DNA from: Betaproteobacteria bacterium HGW-Betaproteobacteria-8
Lineage (GTDB): Bacteria; Pseudomonadota; Gammaproteobacteria; Burkholderiales; Methylophilaceae
Assembly: GCA_002842135.1 (NCBI GenBank)
Contig: PHCD01000029.1
Coordinates: forward strand, 1-17,892
DNA length: 17,892 nucleotides
Direction of reading: 5' to 3'
The first letter of the stretch is position 1; each line of letters starts with the position of its first letter. Of this stretch, positions 7,275 to 15,262 are shown piece after piece. Both the position numbers and the translations under genes were made by a program. The notes under the pieces are model-generated. The model did no database searches. It saw only the letters and a program-made list of their open reading frames with translations, and had not been told where the DNA came from.

Positions 7275-8549
7275 TCAGGTCAGCACGTCTGCCCAGATAT
7301 TATTCGCCCAGTCATAGGCATAATTGCCCTCCAGTTCGGAAGGAGCATCGGACACCCCACCGCCATCTGCAGGCAACATGATTTTCTTCGCGACATCATA
7401 ACGATACACATGCGCCACATGCATCGCCATCCTGTCGCTGACGAAGCTATAGCAAGTGTTAGCGAACACCGGGGCAGGATCTGGCTCGATCTGGCTGAAC
7501 GCAGCCACGATGGCACTGGCACATACGCGTGCCTGCGAGGTTGCCATATGCGCAGATTTGGGCAGGCCGGCCGATACTGCATCTCCTACAATATAGATGT
7601 CAGATATGACTTTTGATTCATAAGTCCGAAAATCCACCTCACACCAGCGCTGGTCAATATTGGCAACTCCCAGCATCTGGGCAATCTTGCCTGCACGCTG
7701 CGGCGGAATCACATTCAGGACATCTGCGCTAACGCTCTCAAATTCCGTCTTGACCTGTCTTTGTGCCACATCCAGATCAACGATACTGCTATTGGGGCGA
7801 TAATCAACCATACCCGCATACATCTCTGACCAGACCTTGATAAACAGGCCTTTCTTGGAAACAATGTCCGGATTGGCATCCAGCACTATGATCTTGGCGG
7901 TCGGGTTATGCTGCTTAAGGTAAAAAGCTGCCTGGCACACACGCTCATATGGTCCCGGTGGACAGCGATAAGGGGCCTTGGGGATACTGATGGCGAATAC
8001 GCCACCCTCTGGCATGGCAGCCAATTGCTGGTGCAGATTGACCGTCTGCGGGCCTGCTTTCCAGGCGTGCGGAACCTGTTGCTGCGCCTCTTCGCTTTGC
8101 AGCATGGGCAATTGGTCGTAAATGAAATCAATACCAGGCGCGATCACCAGTTTGTCGTAAGTCAGCTCGCCACGCGCAGTTTTGATCTTTTTAAGCGCAG
8201 GATCCACGGAGAGCACCGTATCCTTTACCCAATGAATACCGTGATTGCGCTTCAGCGCGTCATAACTAAAGCTCAGTTCATCGATCTGCTTGCTGCCACC
8301 CAACACCAGATTACTGAGCGGACAGGAGATGAAATATGGATTGGGTTCAATCACCACCGTCTCTATGCCCGCATTGCTCCAGTTACGCAGATATTTCGCT
8401 ACTGTAGAGCCGGCAAAGCCGCCGCCTATGACGACCACTCTGGGCTTGTTGCCGGAGGATTGAATCAGGGCCTGTGTGCAGGCACCCAATGAAGCCAATG
8501 CTGACGCAGCTGCGGTAACTTTGATGAATTCGCGACGAATAAAACGCAT
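7275..8549 (-). CDS. fccB: FccB-like flavoprotein (flavocytochrome c sulfide dehydrogenase flavin subunit)
   Basis: A 424-aa FAD protein of the sulfide dehydrogenase/SQR group, expected to oxidise sulfide or a related sulfur compound and pass electrons to a c-type cytochrome. The N terminus has a twin-arginine signal (RREFIKV at 5-11) for export as a folded flavoprotein. LGAC at 21-24 could also make it a lipoprotein. The FAD-binding motif VVIGGGFAG is at 39-47 and the second flavin contact is VGDA at 321-324. The redox disulfide of FccB is likely C196 in YRCPPGPYERVC and C366 in NTCYSF. The segment from about 360 to the end matches the FCSD C-terminal flavin-binding domain (AHVYRY near 379-384, YDWANNIWAD near 412-421). 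The start has GAGGA 8 bases upstream. The cytochrome gene ends 15 nt before it, the same gene order as fccAB. Sulfide as substrate is inference. Confidence 0.9.
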   Translation of the reverse strand: MRFIRREFIKVTAAASALASLGACTQALIQSSGNKPRVVVIGGGFAGSTVAKYLRNWSNAGIETVVIEPNPYFISCPLSNLVLGGSKQIDELSFSYDALKRNHGIHWVKDTVLSVDPALKKIKTARGELTYDKLVIAPGIDFIYDQLPMLQSEEAQQQVPHAWKAGPQTVNLHQQLAAMPEGGVFAISIPKAPYRCPPGPYERVCQAAFYLKQHNPTAKIIVLDANPDIVSKKGLFIKVWSEMYAGMVDYRPNSSIVDLDVAQRQVKTEFESVSADVLNVIPPQRAGKIAQMLGVANIDQRWCEVDFRTYESKVISDIYIVGDAVSAGLPKSAHMATSQARVCASAIVAAFSQIEPDPAPVFANTCYSFVSDRMAMHVAHVYRYDVAKKIMLPADGGGVSDAPSELEGNYAYDWANNIWADVLT

Positions 8550-8564
8550 GGCGGTAATCCTCAG

Positions 8565-8930
8565 CTAGGGACTTTTATTATTGGCTGGCGGCGGGATTTG
8601 CGCCGTTAAACGCTGCTGTCTTGAAAAATGATCTGCGAGCTCGATAATTTCCTGATCGGTCAAACCCTTGGCATGATGGTGCATGATGGTTGACGCCCGC
8701 TCGCCCAACTTGAATGCATGCATCTGGCGGATAAAATGCTCGGCATTGAGACCGGCCAGCACCGGGGTACCGCCGACGCTGTTGCCGTTAGTGCCATGAC
8801 ACGCCGCACATGAAGAAGCCAGAACATGCGTATGAATACTCAGCCTGGCATAACTTTCATCGGCCCATACACTGGTCGCAAGCAGCAAGCTCAGCAAACC
8901 TGCAAAACCAGTGTAATGAGCGTTATTCAT
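8565..8930 (-). CDS. Monoheme cytochrome c, probable electron acceptor of the flavoprotein
   Basis: A small class-I cytochrome c of 121 aa counted from ATG 8930. A Sec signal peptide (residues 1-23, ending SVWA) precedes one heme site, CAACH at 41-45. M83 in STIMHHHAKGL is the likely sixth ligand, and GLTDQEIIELADHFS (about 89-103) forms the final helix typical of these domains. The frame is open to 8987, but that start would overlap the ankyrin gene and bury the signal peptide, so 8930 is preferred although its ribosome binding site is weak. It ends 15 nt before the FccB-like gene. The arrangement resembles fccA-fccB, but the A. vinosum FccA has two hemes while this has one. It may be the built-in acceptor of that flavoprotein or of the propeller dehydrogenase. 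Confidence 0.9.
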   Translation of the reverse strand: MNNAHYTGFAGLLSLLLATSVWADESYARLSIHTHVLASSCAACHGTNGNSVGGTPVLAGLNAEHFIRQMHAFKLGERASTIMHHHAKGLTDQEIIELADHFSRQQRLTAQIPPPANNKSP

Positions 8931-8958
8931 AACAATACTTGTTACAAAATTTCTCGAA

Positions 8959-9447
8959 TCAGAAACATTGCACTTCCTGGCAACCATCGTCTTTTACGCC
9001 AAGATCCATCAACAGCTTGAGCATCTCGGTCTTGCCCCCATCACGCAATGGACGCAGGATGGAAACATCGGCCTTCATCTTGATATTGACGTCGGCACCC
9101 TTGGCTGCCAGCAGTTTAACTATTTCAGTGTGACCATCCAATGCGGCCAGATGGAAAGCGGTCAGTCGGCTGATCTCATGCTGCCAGTTCATATCTGCAC
9201 CACGCTCGATCAGCAATTCCACCAGTTTGATATGACCCTTTTCTGCAGCGATATGCAATGCTGTCCAGCCGAAGAAGAAATCCTTGGGCGATGCGATTTT
9301 CTCATCCAGATATTTCTTCACCAACTTGATATTGTTATCCCCGAGAGCCTGGGTATATTCCATGTACTGCTCATCAGTCATGGCAAAGCTGGTAGACATA
9401 GGCAGCAGAAGTGCAGCGGCCAGCAAAAGGGTTTTAAGCATATTCAT
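8959..9447 (-). CDS. Periplasmic ankyrin-repeat protein
   Basis: A 162-aa exported ankyrin protein. The signal peptide covers residues 1-22 (hydrophobic LLLAAALLLP, end SFA). Two canonical repeats follow: WTALHIAAEKGHIKLVELLI at 61-80 continuing to ADMN, and LTAFHLAALDGHTEIVKLL at 95-113 continuing to ADVN. Degenerate repeats flank them at about 30-55 and 130-152. The C terminus has two cysteines, C156 and C161. Ankyrin repeats bind partner proteins; the closest known parallel is periplasmic AnkB of Pseudomonas aeruginosa, needed for full activity of catalase KatB. The start has AGGAG 8 bases upstream. It is the first gene of the six-gene exported cluster, 28 nt before the cytochrome gene, and may chaperone or scaffold one of the redox proteins; that role is inference. 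Confidence 0.88.
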   Translation of the reverse strand: MNMLKTLLLAAALLLPMSTSFAMTDEQYMEYTQALGDNNIKLVKKYLDEKIASPKDFFFGWTALHIAAEKGHIKLVELLIERGADMNWQHEISRLTAFHLAALDGHTEIVKLLAAKGADVNIKMKADVSILRPLRDGGKTEMLKLLMDLGVKDDGCQEVQCF

Positions 9448-9464
9448 ACAACTTTCTCCTGATT

Positions 9465-9492
9465 CTTATAATATTAAAGTCTAATCGACAAA
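9465..9492 (-). promoter_or_regulatory. Possible promoter of the six-gene exported cluster
   Basis: Only 33 bases separate the purL stop from the ankyrin gene, yet the interval is strikingly AT-rich. On the minus strand it reads TTGTCG, 15 bases, TATAAG. The spacing is short and the match moderate. The cluster may instead be transcribed by read-through from purL, since no terminator lies between them. Confidence 0.25.
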
Positions 9493-12400
9493 TTTTCTTG
9501 CATTACGGAACATATGTATCCACGGCCCATCTTCACCCCAGCCCTGCGGATGCCATGAATGCTGCACAGCCCGGAATACACGTTCCGGATGTGGCATCAT
9601 AATGCTAAAACGCCCGTCTGTCGTGGTCAGGCCAGTAATGCCCTGCGGAGAGCCATTGGGATTGAACGGATAAACTTCCGTTGCCTGCCCGGCATTATCC
9701 ACATAACGCATGCTGACCAATTTATCCCTGACCACAGCATGGACAGCATTGTCATCAGAAAATTCCGCATATCCTTCACCATGTGCCACGGCAATCGGCA
9801 TACGGCTTCCAGCCATTCCAGAGAAGAACAGTGAAGGCGACTCCATGATTTCAACCATGGTAAAGCGCGCCTCGAACTGTTCAGACTTGTTGCGCACAAA
9901 ATGCGGCCACAGGTCAGCACCCGGAATGATGCTGTGCAGGTTGCTCATCATCTGGCAGCCGTTGCAGACACCCAGTGCAAATGAGTCCTTGCGATTGAAG
10001 AATGCGGTGAATTCATCGCGTGCGCGCGAATTGAAAAGTATGGACTTGGCCCAGCCCTCGCCTGCTCCCAGCACGTCACCATAGGAGAAGCCACCACAAG
10101 CCACCACTCCATTAAAGTCTTTCAGGCTGACGCGTCCGCTAATGATGTCGCTCATATGCACGTCATGTGACTCAAAACCCGCGCGATTGAATGCCGCCGC
10201 CATCTCGACCTGACCATTGACACCCTGCTCGCGCAGGATTGCCATCTTCGGCTTGGCTTCAGTGGAAACATAAGGCGCTTCAACATGGTGGGCAAGATCG
10301 AAAGTCAGGTGCGCATGCAGCCCAGGATCATTCACATCCAGAATGCGGTCATATTCCTGCTGTGCACAAAGCGGATTGTCACGCAGCTTCTGCATCTGGT
10401 AGGTGGTTTCCGACCACATGCGGTGTAAATCAGTACGCAGTTCGGCAAATTCCACCTCGCCCAGGCGGCGAATGATAAAGCCGTGATTATCCTGTACCGA
10501 ATTGCCGATAATGTGCACGCAATCGCCGATAACCTCTTGCAGCGCATCCCTGATTGCCTCAGCTTCCGTGGACTTAACCTGGATAACGGCACCCAGTTCC
10601 TCATTGAACAGCACATCGAGCAGATTGCCCGCCAGATCGCTGATATCGATATCCAGTCCGCAACGTCCGGCAAAAGCCATCTCTGTCAGCGTGACAAACA
10701 AGCCGCCATCGGATCGGTCGTGATATGCCAGCAACTTGCCATCGGCATTGAGATTCTGTATTGCGGCGAAAAATGCCTTGAACCGCTCAGGATGCTCAAG
10801 ATCGGGTGCCTGGTTATCCGTAGCGCCATATACCTGAGCTAACGCAGAACCACCCAGGCGATTCTTGCCGCGGCCGAGATCAATCAGAATCAGGCTGGTC
10901 TCGCCAGCGTCCATTCTGATTTGGGGCGTCAATGTCTTTCTGGCATCCGATGTCGGTGCAAATGCCGTCACCACCAGCGAAATCGGTGCAGTCACGGTCT
11001 TTTTCTCCCCCCCCTCTTCCCAGACGGTCTTCATCGACATGGAGTCTTTACCCACCGGGATGCTGATACCCAGTTGCGGGCAGAGTTCCATGCCCACGGC
11101 ACGCACGGTATCGAACAGCGCCGCATCTTCACCCGGATGGCCAGCCGGAGCCATCCAGTTTGCAGAGAGTTTAAGGTCACCTAGGTTTTCAATATACGCA
11201 GCGGCAATATTGGTGATCGCTTCGCCTATGGCCATGCGGCCGGAAGCCGGCGCATCGATCAGCGCCAGCGGCGCCTTTTCACCAATGGCGAAAGCCTCGC
11301 CGCTATAGGTTTCATAGCCCGCCAGCGTAACGGCGACATCGGCCACCGGCACCTGCCATGGGCCCACCATCTGGTCGCGTGCAATCAGGCCGGTCACCGT
11401 ACGGTCGCCGATTGTGATGAGGAAAGTCTTGTCCGCGACACCGGGCAGGCGCAACACACGTTCGGCAGCATCCTTGAGCTTGATGCGGCTGGTATCGAAT
11501 TCAGTCAGTTTGCGTTCCACATGGCTGACATCGCGCGTCATCTTTGGCGGCTTGCCAAGCAGCACCGACAAATCCATATCCACCGGTTTATTGCCGAAAT
11601 GGCTATCCTCAACCGTCAAATGTCTTTCTTCGGTTGCGTAGCCAACAACAGCAAAAGGGCAGCGCTCACGCTCACAGATTTCAGTAAACCGCGGCATGTC
11701 TTCCTGTGCGATCGCCATGACATAACGCTCTTGCGCCTCATTACTCCAGAGTTCGCGTGGCGACATGCTCAGTTCTTCGTTGTGCACATTGCGCAACTGG
11801 AAAGCCGCACCGACGCCTGCATCGTTCACCAATTCGGGGAACGCATTGGAAATACCACCAGCGCCAACGTCATGGATACTCAGAATCGGGTTCTTGTCAC
11901 CTAGTTGCCAGCAACGGTCGATGACTTCCTGCGCGCGGCGTTCCAGCTCGGGGTTGCCGCGCTGCACAGAATCGAAGTCCAGGTTTTCGGTATTGGCCCC
12001 GGTATCCATACTGGAAGCTGCACCGCCACCCAGACCGATCAGCATGGCCGGGCCGCCCAGCTGGATCAACGCCGCACCGGGAGGAATCGGGTTCTTCCTT
12101 GAATGTTTGGCCGAGATGTTACCCACGCCGCCAGCCAGCATGATGGGCTTGTGGTAGCCTCGCACTTCACCTGCAGATTCCAGTTCCAGTGTGCGGAAAT
12201 AACCGGCAATGTTCGGCCGGCCAAATTCATTGTTGTAGGCAGCACCCCCCAATGGACCATCCACCATGATCTGCAAGGCGGAAGCAACGCGCGATGGCTT
12301 ACCGTAATCCTGTTCCCATGGCTGCTTGAAGCCTGGAATATTCAGGTTGGAGACGGAGAACCCGGTCAAACCGGCCTTGGGCTTGGAACCGGAGCCGGTC

Positions 12401-13380
12401 GCGCCTTCGTCGCGGATCTCGCCGCCAGCGCCCGTTGCTGCGCCGGCGAATGGCGAAATGGCAGTAGGATGGTTATGCGTTTCCACCTTCATCAGGAAGT
12501 GCATGTCTTCTTCGACAAAATCATAACGGCCGCTGGCATCCGGGTAAAAACGCTTGGTCGGCTCGCCGGCCACAATGGAAGCATTATCAGAATAGGCAAC
12601 CACGGTCTTGCCGGGATTGAGCTTGTGCGTATTGCGGATCATGGCGAACAGTGAGCTATCCTGTTTAATGCCATCAATCACCCAGTCTGCATTGAAAATC
12701 TTGTGGCGGCAGTGTTCAGAGTTCGCCTGCGCGAACATCATCAGCTCCACGTCTGTGGGGTTGCGGCCCATACGTTTGTAGTTCTCCAGCAGGTAATCCA
12801 CTTCGTCCGGTGACAAGGCCAGGCCCATCTCGGCATTGGCTGCTTCCAGCGCGGATTTTCCACCAGCCAGGATATCCACACTATTCATGGGTGCCGGTTC
12901 AGCCTGGTGATATAAACGCTGGGCATCAGCGATATCATGGAACATGGCCTCGGTCATGCGGTCATGAATCAATGGCTTGAGTATCTGAATCTCGGCCTCA
13001 GTCAATGCCTGACCGTCTTCAGTCTTCACATAGTAGGCGACACCGCGTTCCAGCCGGGATATAGATTCCAGGCCACAATGTCTGGCGATATCCGTCGCAC
13101 GTGATGACCAGGGAGAAATGGTGCCTGGACGTGGCACCACCAGGAAAAAGTCGCCAGATGGAATTTCTTCTGCCAGCTTGGGCCCATAGGTCAGGATCTG
13201 TTTCAGCACGGACTGCTGGGCATCGCTCAGCGCAGCCTCGCTCCAGCAAAAGTGCCAGAACTCGGCATAGAGATGGGTGACCCGAGGCACACTGTCACGC
13301 ACACTGGAAAGAATCTTGTCCAAACGGAACTGGGAGAGCGCTGCGCTGCCACGAAGGCTTAACATATGGATATTTGACAT
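9481..13380 (-). CDS. purL: Phosphoribosylformylglycinamidine synthase (FGAM synthase)
   Basis: Converts FGAR to FGAM with glutamine and ATP, the fourth step of purine synthesis, in the cytoplasm. This is the long single-chain form: 1299 aa from ATG 13380, close to the 1295 of E. coli. The N-terminal domain opens with [16 protein letters not shown] (7-22). The synthetase halves include SEHCRHK (221-227) and the glycine-rich [14 protein letters not shown] block. The C-terminal glutamine amidotransferase domain has GVCNGCQ with catalytic C1139, plus H1264 and E1266 in MPHPE, completing the triad. The frame is open 38 codons further to 13494, but those residues are unlike the family and would lie upstream of the probable promoter, so the shorter start is used; it has no strong Shine-Dalgarno. 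It is intact, with no frameshift. It precedes the ankyrin-led cluster by 33 nt with no visible terminator. Confidence 0.97.
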   Translation of the reverse strand: MSNIHMLSLRGSAALSQFRLDKILSSVRDSVPRVTHLYAEFWHFCWSEAALSDAQQSVLKQILTYGPKLAEEIPSGDFFLVVPRPGTISPWSSRATDIARHCGLESISRLERGVAYYVKTEDGQALTEAEIQILKPLIHDRMTEAMFHDIADAQRLYHQAEPAPMNSVDILAGGKSALEAANAEMGLALSPDEVDYLLENYKRMGRNPTDVELMMFAQANSEHCRHKIFNADWVIDGIKQDSSLFAMIRNTHKLNPGKTVVAYSDNASIVAGEPTKRFYPDASGRYDFVEEDMHFLMKVETHNHPTAISPFAGAATGAGGEIRDEGATGSGSKPKAGLTGFSVSNLNIPGFKQPWEQDYGKPSRVASALQIMVDGPLGGAAYNNEFGRPNIAGYFRTLELESAGEVRGYHKPIMLAGGVGNISAKHSRKNPIPPGAALIQLGGPAMLIGLGGGAASSMDTGANTENLDFDSVQRGNPELERRAQEVIDRCWQLGDKNPILSIHDVGAGGISNAFPELVNDAGVGAAFQLRNVHNEELSMSPRELWSNEAQERYVMAIAQEDMPRFTEICERERCPFAVVGYATEERHLTVEDSHFGNKPVDMDLSVLLGKPPKMTRDVSHVERKLTEFDTSRIKLKDAAERVLRLPGVADKTFLITIGDRTVTGLIARDQMVGPWQVPVADVAVTLAGYETYSGEAFAIGEKAPLALIDAPASGRMAIGEAITNIAAAYIENLGDLKLSANWMAPAGHPGEDAALFDTVRAVGMELCPQLGISIPVGKDSMSMKTVWEEGGEKKTVTAPISLVVTAFAPTSDARKTLTPQIRMDAGETSLILIDLGRGKNRLGGSALAQVYGATDNQAPDLEHPERFKAFFAAIQNLNADGKLLAYHDRSDGGLFVTLTEMAFAGRCGLDIDISDLAGNLLDVLFNEELGAVIQVKSTEAEAIRDALQEVIGDCVHIIGNSVQDNHGFIIRRLGEVEFAELRTDLHRMWSETTYQMQKLRDNPLCAQQEYDRILDVNDPGLHAHLTFDLAHHVEAPYVSTEAKPKMAILREQGVNGQVEMAAAFNRAGFESHDVHMSDIISGRVSLKDFNGVVACGGFSYGDVLGAGEGWAKSILFNSRARDEFTAFFNRKDSFALGVCNGCQMMSNLHSIIPGADLWPHFVRNKSEQFEARFTMVEIMESPSLFFSGMAGSRMPIAVAHGEGYAEFSDDNAVHAVVRDKLVSMRYVDNAGQATEVYPFNPNGSPQGITGLTTTDGRFSIMMPHPERVFRAVQHSWHPQGWGEDGPWIHMFRNARKFVD

Positions 13381-13420
13381 GGGATGGCTGGACTGGGAAT
13401 CAGCAAATTGGAAAAGCTGA

Positions 13421-13429
13421 ATTTTACCA
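13421..13429 (-). promoter_or_regulatory. Candidate extended -10 promoter of purL
   Basis: On the minus strand the sequence TGG-TAAAAT is an extended -10 (TGn plus a 5/6 hexamer). It would start transcription about 34 bases before ATG 13380. The -35 region is poor (AGGTTT at 17 bases), as is usual for extended -10 promoters. The position supports the shorter PurL start. Confidence 0.45.
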
Positions 13430-13448
13430 GAAACCCGCTCCAGAAACC
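13427..13448. repeat. Direct repeat overlapping the purL promoter
   Basis: CCAGAAACC occurs at 13427-13435 and again at 13440-13448, a perfect 9-bp direct repeat with a 13-bp period. It covers the stretch from the TGn of the extended -10 toward -35 of the purL promoter, so it could be a tandem operator. It could also be chance. It does not resemble the E. coli PurR operator. Confidence 0.45.
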
Positions 13449-13504
13449 TGCCATGGATTAGCCGGCAAGTTACATGCAAGCCATCATCAACCATGCTTAA
13501 GGAG

Positions 13505-13531
13505 CAAAAAAAATGACCCCCGAAGGGGTCA
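13505..13531 (-). terminator. Rho-independent terminator of the Tyr/His/Pro-rich gene
   Basis: On the minus strand TGACCCC-TTCG-GGGGTCA is a 7-bp perfect stem with the very stable UUCG-type loop, followed by eight T residues. It lies 48 bases after the stop of the small secreted protein gene and insulates purL from it. Confidence 0.93.
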
Positions 13532-13579
13532 GGCCAGAATGTTTCTCTGTTTATATCAAATTTTACTTTTCAGTGGCGG

Positions 13580-13885
13580 TCAATGCCAATTACGTGAATG
13601 CTTATGGCCATTCCCACGATGCCTATCATGCCCGTGCTTGTCATAATAATAGTGCACCCTCGGCGAATAATAGGCTCTCGGTGCCGGGCTGTAGTGGTGA
13701 TAATAAAACGCGGGGGCCTGGTGATAAACCACAGGCGGTGGCGCATGATAGTACACAGGTGGCGGACTGACGTAATAGCCCGGTGAACCGACGCTGATAC
13801 TGAACCCGTATGAGTCCCTGGCAAATGTACTTGGCGCAAACGCTAGCAGCGCTGCGAGCAGGGCATAACGAATCGCTTTCATCAT
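13580..13885 (-). CDS. Small secreted Tyr/His/Pro-rich protein
   Basis: A 101-aa protein of no recognised family. The signal peptide covers residues 1-22 (MMKAIRYALL start, end STFA). The mature 79 residues contain 14 Tyr, 11 His and 11 Pro, about 45% of the chain. They are arranged as repeated YY and PPP motifs (SPPPVYYHAPPPVVYH) and end in a His/Arg/Lys-rich tail (DKHGHDRHRGNGHKH). There are no cysteines. Low-complexity exported proteins like this are often envelope or metal-binding proteins, but function is not established here. AGGAG lies 5 bases before ATG 13885, and the next ATG at 13882 is equally possible. It is a single-gene unit with its own promoter candidate and strong terminator, which argues that it is a real and probably well-expressed gene. 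Confidence 0.8.
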   Translation of the reverse strand: MMKAIRYALLAALLAFAPSTFARDSYGFSISVGSPGYYVSPPPVYYHAPPPVVYHQAPAFYYHHYSPAPRAYYSPRVHYYYDKHGHDRHRGNGHKHSRNWH

Positions 13886-13915
13886 AATGACTCCTATCAA
13901 AAAGTTTACGTCCCC

Positions 13916-13944
13916 GATAAACCTTTGAACGCAAAACCATGCAA
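13916..13944 (-). promoter_or_regulatory. Candidate promoter of the Tyr/His/Pro-rich gene
   Basis: On the minus strand TTGCAT (13944-13939), 17 bases and TTTATC (13921-13916) are arranged like a sigma-70 promoter about 31 bases before ATG 13885. Both boxes are partial matches. Confidence 0.35.
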
Positions 13945-14004
13945 TAGGTTTACATAAATTTGATATTTTTTGTCCGACCCGCAGATTCTGCCTGATTCAA
14001 ATCA

Positions 14005-14688
14005 TTACCTGCCCAGAGAACCAAACACTTTCTTCAGCAAGCTGCTGGCTTGCCCCATTGGGTCCTGGCGTATCGCCTTTTCTTCTGCCGCCATCATCAG
14101 ATACACGCCATCCAGCGCTTTTTGCGTAACGTATTGCTCCAGATTTGCTTGCTCTTTTTTCACCAGTCCATATCTGGCGCCGGTTTCGGCAAATTTGTTG
14201 TACTGTTGGACCAACTGCACATCCGCCATGGCTTTCTTGACGATGGGTAAAAACTTCTCTGCCATTGGCGCAGATGTTGTTTTTTTGAAATACTGGGTTG
14301 CAGCATCGTCAGCACCCGTCAGAATACCTTTGGCATCGGCCACACTCATCTGTTTGACAGAGTTGATGAGCAAAGTTTTAGCCTCTGGAACCGCCGCTTC
14401 CGCAGCACGGTTCATCCTGAGAATCAGGTCGTCAGCCTGTTTGCCCATACCGAACATGCGCATGACCCGCTCCGCTCTCTGCACGGAATCCGGTAACGGG
14501 ATTTTCACTTGCGGATTACCGAAAAATCCATCCACCACGCCGAGCTTGCCGACCGCCTTGCCTGCACCTTGAATCAGCGCCTCTTTCAGCCCTGCCGTCG
14601 CATCCGAGTTACTGAGATCACTTAAAGCCAGCGCATGCGCATGGGTAGCAAAAAAGGTAACGATCAAAACACTCAGCAGGCGGCGCAT
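14005..14688 (-). CDS. DUF4197 exported protein
   Basis: A 227-aa protein of the DUF4197 family, function unknown. The signal peptide MRRLLSVLIVTFFATHAHA covers residues 1-19, so it is periplasmic or envelope-attached without a lipobox. The family pattern is visible from residue 22: LSDLSNSDATAGLKEAL, then a G-rich KAVGKLGVVDGFFGNP, VKIPLPDS, and a nearly all-helical remainder ending MGQASSLLKKVFGSLG. ATG 14688 is chosen because GGAG lies 5 bases upstream and it begins with the signal peptide; the frame extends 11 codons further without support. No cysteines are present in the mature region. It has its own promoter candidate, and no clear terminator separates it from the next gene 120 bp downstream. 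Confidence 0.87.
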   Translation of the reverse strand: MRRLLSVLIVTFFATHAHALALSDLSNSDATAGLKEALIQGAGKAVGKLGVVDGFFGNPQVKIPLPDSVQRAERVMRMFGMGKQADDLILRMNRAAEAAVPEAKTLLINSVKQMSVADAKGILTGADDAATQYFKKTTSAPMAEKFLPIVKKAMADVQLVQQYNKFAETGARYGLVKKEQANLEQYVTQKALDGVYLMMAAEEKAIRQDPMGQASSLLKKVFGSLGR

Positions 14689-14722
14689 GGCGACTCCAAA
14701 AATAAAGGGAAGCGATTGCACT

Positions 14723-14750
14723 AGTCTACTTCAAGACCTATGCAATGCAA
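14723..14750 (-). promoter_or_regulatory. Candidate promoter of the DUF4197 gene
   Basis: On the minus strand TTGCAT (14750-14745), 16 bases and TAGACT (14728-14723) precede ATG 14688 by about 35 bases. The hexamers are 4/6 matches. Confidence 0.4.
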
Positions 14751-14829
14751 GCTTCCCTTCCAAGTCGAATCAATGATCGTCTGTATCCGTACAACGCGGA
14801 GCTAAGAGGTTGCGCATCGCGCATAGCAC

Positions 14830-15240
14830 TTATTTTACGGCCACGACCTGCGCAATGATTGATGCCACTGAAAGAACCAATGCGGCTATGGCTACACCCA
14901 GCGACCAAAGTTGCCGTTTGTGCTCCTCATCTTTTTCCGCGAGTACCGCTGCAAGATATGGAAAATTCACGCAATGCATCTGTGAGCCAACCTTTAGAGA
15001 GAATAGATTAACCTGAGCATCATTGTCTTGGGTGTAGCGGTATTTTGCATCCAGATGGTAGTACAGGCGCCCAAATAACATCTCGGGCGAACAGCCAAGG
15101 CGTATAGCGACATCATGGACTTTGATTGGCAGGTACGGATCATTTTTGCCACGGATATCTCCCGGCTCCTTTCCGGGATAAGAGGACTCATACATCTTGA
15201 AGATGCACCTCAGAATTTTTCGGTCGGTAGGTAGCGTCAT
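14830..15240 (-). CDS. Small orphan protein with C-terminal membrane anchor
   Basis: I do not recognise this 136-aa protein. It has no signal peptide. Residues 38-69 (IKVHDVAIRLGCSP...LYYHLDAKYRY) look like a winged-helix or similar small helical DNA/protein-binding unit. Residues 75-103 are mixed. A charged segment EKDEEHKRQ (102-110) is followed by one hydrophobic helix at 112-133 and a short VAVK tail. The topology is thus a cytoplasmic head with a tail anchor. Cysteines are C12, C50 and C90. A TTG at 15252 is an alternative start. ATG 15240 lies 22 nt after the glgP stop, so it may be expressed from the glgP transcript, but nothing suggests a role in glycogen metabolism. Its unrelated style next to conserved housekeeping genes suggests an accessory gene. 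Confidence 0.7.
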   Translation of the reverse strand: MTLPTDRKILRCIFKMYESSYPGKEPGDIRGKNDPYLPIKVHDVAIRLGCSPEMLFGRLYYHLDAKYRYTQDNDAQVNLFSLKVGSQMHCVNFPYLAAVLAEKDEEHKRQLWSLGVAIAALVLSVASIIAQVVAVK

Positions 15241-15262
15241 TACAATACCCAACTTTCTCTAC

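Noticed and set aside
8671..8690. Tandem repeat GCATGATGGT x2
   Set aside because: It falls inside the cytochrome c gene and encodes the HHH/M region next to the heme-ligand methionine, so protein coding explains it.
8931..8987. Longer cytochrome c start at 8987
   Set aside because: It would overlap the ankyrin gene and place 19 unrelated residues before the signal peptide.
11006..11013. Run of C residues inside purL as a possible frameshift
   Set aside because: The frame continues through it and encodes a GGE stretch in a normal PurL sequence.
12103..12654. 183-codon plus-strand open frame and several neighbours within purL
   Set aside because: Antisense shadows of the well-conserved PurL frame with no ribosome binding site or domain.
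13381..13494. Longer PurL N terminus starting at 13494
   Set aside because: The extra 38 residues are unlike PurL, and the candidate promoter lies within this stretch; the 1299-aa form matches the known length.
14811..14823. TGCGC-ATC-GCGCA hairpin downstream of the small orphan gene
   Set aside because: No T run follows on either strand and the stem is only 5 bp, so it is not a convincing terminator.
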